From NCBI GenBank assembly GCA_963662155.1, contig OY759263.1, forward strand, positions 6,414,962 through 6,478,961: DNA of 64,000 nt. The letters run 5' to 3'. This document shows positions 61,723 through 64,000 of this stretch, piece after piece; position 1 is the stretch's first letter; each line of letters opens with the position of its first letter. The notes beneath the pieces were generated by a model, which was not told the DNA's origin, did no database searches, and worked only from the letters and a program-made list of their open reading frames with translations. Source of the stretch: Lamellibrachia columna. Taxonomy: Eukaryota > Annelida > Polychaeta > Sabellida > Siboglinidae. Made by a program: the position numbers and the translations under genes.

Positions 61723-63759
61723 TGTAGTAGAAGAGAAAGAACAAGTAGCAGCTACAAAAGTCTCTGCAAACTCAATATTAATAAAAGGACTATAGCAATT
61801 AAGCAACATTGCAGTATGATATGATTTTTCATTTGTATTGTAAAAGTAAGTGTTTAGAATGAATATGCAGATATAAGTTCTTCAATTCAATTAGATTTGT
61901 AGAAGTATACATGACAAAAAAGTTAGAAAGTGATCAGTGCATTTTTTTTGGATATGAGTAGAATATATTTGTTTGTTTGTAGTGGTATGTTCCGATGGCT
62001 GTAATGCGTGCAGTAGTCCTACAGTGTGCACAACTTGCAAGACCGGATACACGTTGAACAATAACGTCTGTGACCGTAAGTAGTAGAGTTTTGTTATGGT
62101 AGTAGTAGAATTTGAAGATCTATTGCCAGAGGTAGGAGTTGTAACAGTGGTAGTTGAGGTAGCTGTAGCAGTAGTAGTAAAAGTGGTTGTAATAGTAGTA
62201 CTTGATTTTGTTTTAAAAGAAGAGGTAGAACGACTATTGTAGTGTAATTTCGTTTCTTAGACTGTATCCCTACATCAACAAAATAATAGTAATAGTGGTA
62301 GTTGTAGTATTAGTATTATTGTTTTTTTGTAGTGGTATTGGTATTGATAGTAGTATTAATAGTTGTACATAGAAAAGTGGTGGTATTATTATTAGTTGTT
62401 CAGGTAGTAATATTAGTAACTGTAGTAGCAGTTGTTATTGATGTAGTAGGTGCAGCAATGTTACTTCTAAAACAACAACAACTACTACGTTTGCCTATGC
62501 AAAGTTGTTTGTAATGGATCTGTTAGGTGGGAATAGTCAAGTGTTGTTTGTTTTAGCATGTGTTGCTAACTGTGACGTGTGTGGAGATACTTCAACGTGC
62601 ACAACTTGCAAGACCGGATACACATTGAACAATAACGTCTGTGACGGTAAGTAGTAGAATTTGTTTGTGGTAGTGGTAGTAGTAGAATTTGAAGACCTAT
62701 TGGCAGATGTAGGTGTAGTTGCAGATGTAGTTGAGGTAATTGTTGTAGAAGTAGTAATAGTAGTAGTAGTTGCTGTTGAAGTAGAACTTGATGTTGTTAT
62801 TGTAGAAGAACACGTTGCTTCTTCAATAGGCTCAACAAAATTAGTATTAATACAAACACTAGAACAACTAATCAACATTATGGTGTGATATGATTTTTGA
62901 AATTGTATTCCAAAAAATAAATGTTGTGAATAAATGTATGTAGACATATGTTCTTCAACGGAACCAAATTTGTTCGAGTAAAGAGGTAGTAGTTGTGGCA
63001 CTGTTATTTCTAAAATAACAGTTATTTCTAACTTGTTTGTTTATGCAATGTAGTAATGAATGTGTTAGGAAGTAGTAATCAATTGTGCTGTTTGTTTTAG
63101 CATGTGTTGCTAACTGTGACGTGTGTGGAGATACTTCAACGTGCACAACTTGCAAGACCGGATACACGTTGAACAATAACGTCTGTGACCGTAAGTAGTA
63201 GAGTTTTGTTATGGTAGTAGTAGAATTTGAAGATCTATTGCCAGAGGTAGGAGTTGTAACAGTGGTAGTTGAGGTAACTTGTTACTACATTAGTAAAAGT
63301 GGTTGTAATAGTAGTACTTGATTTTGTTTTAAAAGAAGAGGTAGAACGACTATTGTAGTGTAATTTCTTTTCTTAGACTGTATCCCTACATCAACAAAAT
63401 AATAGTGGTAGTTGTAGTAGTAATATTATTGTTTTTTGTAGTGGTATTGGTATTGATAGTAGTATTAATAGTTGTACATAGAAAAGTGGTGGTATTGTTA
63501 TTAGTTGTTCAGGTAGTAATATTAGTAAATGTAGTAGCAGTTGTTGTTGATGTAGTAGGTGCAGCAATGTTACTTCTAAAACAACAACAACTACTACTAC
63601 TATGTTTGCCTATGCAAGGTTGTAATATATCTGTTAGGTGGGAATAGTCAAATGTGTTGTTTGTTTTAGCATGTGTTACTAACTGTGACGTGTGCGGAGA
63701 TACTTCAACGTGCACATCTTGCAAGACCGGATACACATTGAACACTAACGTCTGTGAAG
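487..63759 (+). CDS. Internal part of a giant multi-exon gene for a six-cysteine-module repeat protein (partial at both ends)
   Basis: Joining 117 exons gives one open frame of 10,617 bases (3,539 codons) without start or stop, so both gene ends lie outside the window. Each exon encodes one module with cysteines spaced C-x3-C-x2-C-x5-C-x2-C-x10-C, including two CxxC pairs and a Gly-Tyr after the fifth cysteine. Such spacing is known from furin-like / growth-factor-receptor cysteine-rich repeats and from CxxC-rich surface proteins of protists; assignment to one family is not possible by eye. Six cysteines per module suggest a disulfide-rich extracellular rod, which is inference, as no signal peptide or membrane segment is in view. 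No N-x-S/T glycosylation site occurs in the standard modules. All introns are phase 1. The + strand is chosen because only it gives conserved cysteines, an open joined frame and GT-AG borders. Exon coordinates are in the unit entries. Confidence 0.85.
577..998 (+). other. Intron A-B (representative, 422 bases)
   Basis: It starts GTGAGTAGTAG and ends TTTGTTTGTAG. In the exon frame, TAG codons lie at 582-584 and 585-587. A TAG-triplet tract is near 682-738. The distal part is AT-rich and not shared with introns B-C or D-A, but is recognisably related to intron C-D (both contain GATATGATTTTT and ATATGTTCTTCAA). In units 8, 13, 16 and 21 the acceptor region is 4 bases shorter. Confidence 0.85.
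682..738 (+). repeat. TAG/AGT trinucleotide microsatellite in intron A-B (longest form, unit 1)
   Basis: Nineteen triplets follow TCT: thirteen AGT, one AGC interruption at 721-723, then five AGT. The same tract is present in every unit with the following triplet counts, units 1 to 30: 19, 15, 13, 19, 15, 17, 7, 12, 13, 7, 9, 8, 11, 14, 7, 12, 15, 7, 13, 7, 12, 15, 7, 7, 12, 7, 12, 7, 14, 7. The AGC interruption is seen only in units 1, 2, 4 and 5. Tract length explains most of the unit length differences. Confidence 0.93.
999..1091 (+). CDS. Exon B (representative copy, unit 1): divergent six-cysteine module
   Basis: This 93-base exon, phase 1-1, encodes a 31-residue module with cysteines at 3, 7, 10, 16, 19 and 30, so the spacing between cysteines is the same as in the other modules. 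The first half (S-D-G-C-N-A-C-S-S-P-T-V) differs strongly from modules A, C and D. From the bases GTGCACAACTTG onward it is identical to exon D, including the ACG threonine codon and the final C. The acceptor is TTTGTTTGTAG and the donor ACC|GTAAGT, with C at the last exon base. The split codon at its start becomes GTG (Val) after exon A. Twenty-nine copies were found and I saw no amino-acid variant among them. Confidence 0.88.
1092..1572 (+). other. Intron B-C (representative, 481 bases)
   Basis: It starts GTAAGTAGTAGAG and ends TTTGTTTTAG, with in-frame TAG codons at 1097-1099 and 1100-1102. Its first 86 bases are identical to those of intron D-A, and the two align over their whole length with small differences, for example GAGGTAGCTGTAGC here against GAGGTAACTTGTTACTAC there. 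The + strand is rich in GTA/TAG triplets and poor in C. Units 1, 3, 4 and 5 have CACCTACTACG near the 3' end where others have CAACTACTACG. Confidence 0.85.
1573..1662 (+). CDS. Exon C (representative copy, unit 1): six-cysteine module, Phe/Ile variant
   Basis: This is a 90-base, phase 1-1 exon with cysteines at residues 2, 6, 9, 15, 18 and 29. The copy shown has Phe at residue 3 (TTT) and Ile at residue 20 (ATC). The same pair occurs in units 1, 3, 4 and 5, while unit 2 and all units from 6 onward have Val and Thr. The common form differs from exon D at only two bases: ACA against ACG, and final G against final C. The last base G gives a split codon GCA (Ala) with exon D. The acceptor is TTTGTTTTAG and the donor ACG|GTAAGT. 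Confidence 0.88.
1663..2116 (+). other. Intron C-D (representative, 454 bases), apparently chimeric
   Basis: The donor is GTAAGTAGTAG with in-frame TAG codons at 1668-1670 and 1671-1673. After them the exon frame stays open for about 76 codons, to a TGA near 1902-1904. Up to about 2000 it resembles intron A-B; from about 2005 to the acceptor it resembles the 3' ends of introns B-C and D-A (shared order: TTCTAAAA, then TATGCAA, then TGTTAGG, then TTTGTTTTAG). A perfect 9-base-pair hairpin lies at 2017-2037. Units 2 and 11 lack 6 bases (GGTAGT-type) near the start. Confidence 0.82.
2017..2037 (+). other. Intronic hairpin, 9-bp perfect stem with CTA loop (representative)
   Basis: CTGTTATTT (2017-2025) and AAATAACAG (2029-2037) are perfect reverse complements around a CTA loop, about 80 bases before exon D. 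The same element is in intron C-D of the other full units, with the loop inverted in unit 10. No function is evident. Confidence 0.8.
2117..2206 (+). CDS. Exon D (representative copy, unit 1): six-cysteine module
   Basis: This 90-base, phase 1-1 exon encodes a module with cysteines at residues 2, 6, 9, 15, 18 and 29, and reads like module C with Val3 and Thr20. Its first half matches exon C and its second half matches exon B exactly, so it looks like a mosaic. The acceptor is CTGTTTGTTTTAG and the donor ACC|GTAAGT. The final C joins the CA of the next exon A as CCA (Pro), linking one unit to the next. I saw no variant among the 29 copies. Confidence 0.88.
2207..2694 (+). other. Intron D-A (representative, 488 bases), links one unit to the next
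   Basis: It starts GTAAGTAGTAGAG and ends TTTGTTTTAG, with in-frame TAG codons at 2212-2214 and 2215-2217. Copies up to that before unit 6 have AATAATAGTAATAGTGG; copies from the one before unit 7 (13193 onward) lack six bases there. Copies leading into the short-tract units also have TTGTTGTTGATG and one CTA triplet fewer. Confidence 0.85.
2695..4884 (+). repeat. Unit 2 (2,190 bases), subfamily I, exon A Met variant
   Basis: Exons: A 2695-2784, B 3195-3287, C 3769-3858, D 4307-4396. Exon A has ATG for ACG at module residue 14. The tract has 15 triplets with AGC. Exon C is the Val3/Thr20 form, and intron C-D is 6 bases short near its start. Confidence 0.93.
4885..7074 (+). repeat. Unit 3 (2,190 bases), subfamily I
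   Basis: Exons: A 4885-4974, B 5379-5471, C 5953-6042, D 6497-6586. The tract has 13 uninterrupted triplets. Exon C is the Phe3/Ile20 form. Confidence 0.93.
7075..9282 (+). repeat. Unit 4 (2,208 bases), subfamily I
   Basis: Exons: A 7075-7164, B 7587-7679, C 8161-8250, D 8705-8794. It has the same length, tract (19 triplets with AGC) and exon C variant (Phe3/Ile20) as unit 1. Confidence 0.93.
9283..11478 (+). repeat. Unit 5 (2,196 bases), subfamily I, exon A Met variant
   Basis: Exons: A 9283-9372, B 9783-9875, C 10357-10446, D 10901-10990. Exon A has Met14 and the tract 15 triplets with AGC, as in unit 2, but exon C is Phe3/Ile20, unlike unit 2. The trailing intron has a private G at about 11084 (GTTGCTAC where others have GTTACTAC). 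Confidence 0.93.
11479..13671 (+). repeat. Unit 6 (2,193 bases), junction between subfamilies I and II
   Basis: Exons: A 11479-11568, B 11985-12077, C 12559-12648, D 13103-13192. The tract has 17 uninterrupted triplets. Intron A-B still has the subfamily I GTTAACAGTG and is the first copy with ATATAAGTTC. Exon C is Val3/Thr20. The trailing intron (13193-13671) already has the 6-base deletion typical of subfamily II. Confidence 0.92.
13672..15838 (+). repeat. Unit 7 (2,167 bases), alpha type
   Basis: Exons: A 13672-13761, B 14149-14241, C 14723-14812, D 15267-15356. First alpha unit: 7 triplets, GTTAGCAGTG, and TTTTTCAATTTG (one extra A) in intron A-B. Confidence 0.93.
15839..18015 (+). repeat. 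Unit 8 (2,177 bases), beta type
   Basis: Exons: A 15839-15928, B 16326-16418, C 16900-16989, D 17444-17533. Beta markers: 12 triplets, GATCCATG before the tract, ATTATGCAAC after it, a 4-base-shorter acceptor region before exon B, and AGTGGATGTAA in intron B-C. It matches units 16 and 21. Confidence 0.93.
18016..20196 (+). repeat. Unit 9 (2,181 bases), delta type
   Basis: Exons: A 18016-18105, B 18510-18602, C 19084-19173, D 19628-19717. The tract has 13 triplets, and intron A-B has ATATAAGTTC and GATCCTTG. Its leading intron has GTAGTTGCAG rather than GTAGGTGCAG. It matches unit 19. Confidence 0.93.
20197..22363 (+). repeat. Unit 10 (2,167 bases), alpha type with inverted intronic hairpin
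   Basis: Exons: A 20197-20286, B 20674-20766, C 21248-21337, D 21792-21881. It is alpha with 7 triplets, except that the hairpin loop in intron C-D reads TAG (21701-21703) where the other units have CTA. Confidence 0.93.
21692..21712 (+). other. Inverted form of the intronic hairpin (TAG loop) in unit 10
   Basis: The stem arms are unchanged (21692-21700 and 21704-21712) but the loop is TAG, exactly the reverse complement of CTA. The whole 21-base element is therefore the reverse complement of its other copies. Confidence 0.85.
22364..24527 (+). repeat. Unit 11 (2,164 bases), most divergent unit
   Basis: Exons: A 22364-22453, B 22844-22936, C 23418-23507, D 23956-24045. It has 9 triplets and many private changes: loss of CT after the tract (AAAAGTCTGC), a 6-base GCTGTA duplication near 23020 and an offsetting 6-base loss in intron B-C, CATCTACAAA, GCAGCAGTGTT, a 6-base-shorter intron C-D and GAGGTCATTG there. 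The exons themselves are unchanged. Confidence 0.93.
24528..26697 (+). repeat. Unit 12 (2,170 bases), alpha-like
   Basis: Exons: A 24528-24617, B 25008-25100, C 25582-25671, D 26126-26215. The tract has 8 triplets and intron A-B the alpha TTTTTCAATTTG, but the leading intron has the longer CTA run and GTTATTGATG. Confidence 0.93.
26698..28870 (+). repeat. Unit 13 (2,173 bases), beta-like with a one-T loss before exon B
   Basis: Exons: A 26698-26787, B 27181-27273, C 27755-27844, D 28299-28388. It has 11 triplets, ATTATGCAAC, the short acceptor region and AGTGGATGTAA as in beta, but GATCCTTG. The T run before GGATATGAG has seven T instead of eight. Confidence 0.93.
28871..31054 (+). repeat. 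Unit 14 (2,184 bases), gamma-like
   Basis: Exons: A 28871-28960, B 29368-29460, C 29942-30031, D 30486-30575. The tract has 14 triplets, intron A-B ATATAAGTTC, and the leading intron GTAGGTGCAG. It is one triplet shorter than units 17 and 22. Confidence 0.93.
31055..33221 (+). repeat. Unit 15 (2,167 bases), alpha type
   Basis: Exons: A 31055-31144, B 31532-31624, C 32106-32195, D 32650-32739. Seven triplets. First unit of the 8,695-base block. Confidence 0.93.
33222..35398 (+). repeat. Unit 16 (2,177 bases), beta type
   Basis: Exons: A 33222-33311, B 33709-33801, C 34283-34372, D 34827-34916. Twelve triplets with all beta markers. Confidence 0.93.
35399..37585 (+). repeat. Unit 17 (2,187 bases), gamma type
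   Basis: Exons: A 35399-35488, B 35899-35991, C 36473-36562, D 37017-37106. Fifteen uninterrupted triplets, ATATAAGTTC. Confidence 0.93.
37586..39752 (+). repeat. Unit 18 (2,167 bases), alpha type
   Basis: Exons: A 37586-37675, B 38063-38155, C 38637-38726, D 39181-39270. Seven triplets. Last unit of the first 8,695-base block. Confidence 0.93.
39753..41933 (+). repeat. Unit 19 (2,181 bases), delta type
   Basis: Exons: A 39753-39842, B 40247-40339, C 40821-40910, D 41365-41454. Thirteen triplets. It separates the two 8,695-base blocks and matches unit 9. Confidence 0.93.
41934..44100 (+). repeat. Unit 20 (2,167 bases), alpha type
   Basis: Exons: A 41934-42023, B 42411-42503, C 42985-43074, D 43529-43618. 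Seven triplets. First unit of the second 8,695-base block. Confidence 0.93.
44101..46277 (+). repeat. Unit 21 (2,177 bases), beta type
   Basis: Exons: A 44101-44190, B 44588-44680, C 45162-45251, D 45706-45795. Twelve triplets, all beta markers. Confidence 0.93.
46278..48464 (+). repeat. Unit 22 (2,187 bases), gamma type
   Basis: Exons: A 46278-46367, B 46778-46870, C 47352-47441, D 47896-47985. Fifteen triplets. Counterpart of unit 17. Confidence 0.93.
48465..50628 (+). repeat. Unit 23 (2,164 bases), alpha type
   Basis: Exons: A 48465-48554, B 48942-49034, C 49516-49605, D 50060-50149. Seven triplets. It is followed directly by another alpha unit, so its trailing intron is the 3-base-shorter form. 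Confidence 0.93.
50150..54494 (+). repeat. Alpha-zeta dimer, copy 1 (4,345 bases)
   Basis: Units 24 and 25 with leading introns. Same length and markers as 54495-58839. Confidence 0.85.
50629..52795 (+). repeat. Unit 24 (2,167 bases), alpha type
   Basis: Exons: A 50629-50718, B 51106-51198, C 51680-51769, D 52224-52313. Seven triplets. Start of the alternating dimer region. Confidence 0.93.
52796..54973 (+). repeat. Unit 25 (2,178 bases), zeta type
   Basis: Exons: A 52796-52885, B 53287-53379, C 53861-53950, D 54405-54494. It has 12 triplets and GATCCATG (as beta) combined with ATTAAGCAAC and ATATAAGTTC (as delta/gamma), so zeta looks like a beta/delta recombinant. Confidence 0.93.
54495..58839 (+). 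repeat. Alpha-zeta dimer, copy 2 (4,345 bases)
   Basis: Units 26 and 27 with leading introns. It carries one private substitution at about 56784. Confidence 0.85.
54974..57140 (+). repeat. Unit 26 (2,167 bases), alpha type
   Basis: Exons: A 54974-55063, B 55451-55543, C 56025-56114, D 56569-56658. Seven triplets. The trailing intron has a private T at about 56784 (GTAGTTCTTG where others have GTAGTACTTG). Confidence 0.93.
57141..59318 (+). repeat. Unit 27 (2,178 bases), zeta type
   Basis: Exons: A 57141-57230, B 57632-57724, C 58206-58295, D 58750-58839. Twelve triplets. Same length and markers as unit 25. Confidence 0.93.
58840..63190 (+). repeat. Alpha-zeta dimer, copy 3 (4,351 bases)
   Basis: Units 28 and 29 with leading introns. 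It is six bases longer because the zeta tract has 14 rather than 12 triplets. Confidence 0.85.
59319..61485 (+). repeat. Unit 28 (2,167 bases), alpha type
   Basis: Exons: A 59319-59408, B 59796-59888, C 60370-60459, D 60914-61003. Seven triplets. Confidence 0.93.
61486..63669 (+). repeat. Unit 29 (2,184 bases), zeta type, longer tract
   Basis: Exons: A 61486-61575, B 61983-62075, C 62557-62646, D 63101-63190. It has zeta markers with 14 triplets instead of 12. Confidence 0.93.
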
Positions 63760-64000
63760 GTGAGTAGTAGAATGTTTTGTGTCGTAATGGTAGTAGTAGA
63801 ATTTGAAGACCTGTTGCCAGAAGTTGGTGTTGTTAGCAGTGATCCTTGTAGTCGTTGTAGTTCTAGTAGTAGTAGTAGTAGTAGTTGTAGTAGAAGAGAA
63901 AGAACAAGTAGCAGCTACAAAAGTCTCTGCAAACTCAATATTAATAAAAGGACTATAGCAATTAAGCAACATTGCAGTATGATATGATTTTTCAATTTGT
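63670..64000 (+). repeat. Unit 30, partial at right edge, alpha type
   Basis: It contains exon A (63670-63759) and the first 241 bases of intron A-B, with 7 triplets and the alpha-specific TTTTTCAATTTG at the very end. The array clearly continues beyond the window. Confidence 0.93.

Larger units (their letters stand above)
1..64000 (+). repeat. Tandem array of ~2.2 kb four-exon units (29 full units plus two partial ends)
   Basis: Equivalent points recur every 2,164 to 2,208 bases across the entire window. The differences between units are mostly multiples of three in an intronic TAG-triplet tract, a few 6-base indels and scattered single substitutions. Units are named 1 to 30 here, each running from the first base of exon A to the base before the next exon A. 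Within a unit the order is exon A, intron A-B, exon B, intron B-C, exon C, intron C-D, exon D, intron D-A. The array continues beyond both window edges. About 17% of the bases are exonic. Confidence 0.97.

Noticed and set aside
1..64000. CRISPR array or prokaryotic repeat region
   Set aside because: The repeats are 2.2 kb with internal exon-intron structure. There are no short direct repeats with unique spacers and no operon-like genes.
1..64000. Non-coding satellite DNA
   Set aside because: The higher-order pattern is satellite-like, but each unit keeps four open exons with matching phase, GT-AG borders and fixed cysteine spacing, and variants concentrate in introns.
1..64000. Tandem transposon insertions
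   Set aside because: I see no reverse transcriptase, transposase or integrase frame, no terminal inverted repeats at unit edges and no target-site duplications. Unit borders are arbitrary points in a continuous series.
1..64000. Promoter, polyadenylation signal, start codon or stop codon of the gene
   Set aside because: ATAAA-like and TATA-like strings occur in the introns of every unit, so they cannot mark a unique gene end. No exon in view starts with a signal peptide or ends in a stop.

Overview
The whole 64 kb window is the inside of one tandem array. A unit of about 2.2 kb (2,164 to 2,208 bases between equivalent points) repeats head to tail 29 times, with partial copies at both ends. 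Nothing unrelated to the array is visible: no second gene, no recognisable transposon open reading frame, no rRNA or tRNA.

Each unit carries four short exons on the + strand (here called A, B, C and D; 90, 93, 90 and 90 bases) separated by four introns of about 420 to 490 bases. The introns start with GTAAGT or GTGAGT and end with T/G-rich tracts plus TAG. Every exon begins and ends in phase 1 and encodes one six-cysteine module of 30 or 31 residues with spacing C-x3-C-x2-C-x5-C-x2-C-x10-C, containing two CxxC pairs and a C-K-T-G-Y-T-L segment. This resembles furin-like / growth-factor-receptor cysteine-rich repeats and the CxxC-rich surface proteins of several protists. I count 117 exons (30 A, 29 B, 29 C, 29 D). 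Spliced together they give 10,617 coding bases, or 3,539 codons, with no start or stop codon in the window. The best reading is an internal part of a giant, intron-rich gene for a cysteine-rich, probably extracellular repeat protein of a eukaryote, perhaps a microbial one. The species cannot be named from this sequence.

The array has layers. All four introns share related 5' ends, which suggests an ancestral module of about 0.55 kb. Intron B-C matches intron D-A along its length, and intron A-B matches the first two thirds of intron C-D, which suggests a 1.1 kb dimer doubled into the 2.2 kb unit. Units are then grouped into larger blocks. Units 1-6 (to about 13.2 kb) form one subfamily and units 7-30 another. 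In the second, an 8,695-base four-unit block occurs twice with equal length (30,576-39,270 and 41,455-50,149) and a related 8,689-base block lies at 13,193-21,881. From 50,150 to 63,190 a 4.35 kb two-unit dimer repeats three times.

Two properties combine in an unusual way. Because all exons are symmetric phase 1-1, any donor joined to any acceptor keeps the frame. Because every intron opens with two in-frame TAG codons, any retained intron ends the protein right after a complete module. The gene therefore looks built, or at least able, to make products of many lengths, both by DNA-level unit gain and loss and by RNA splicing. That functional reading is inference; the layout itself is seen directly.
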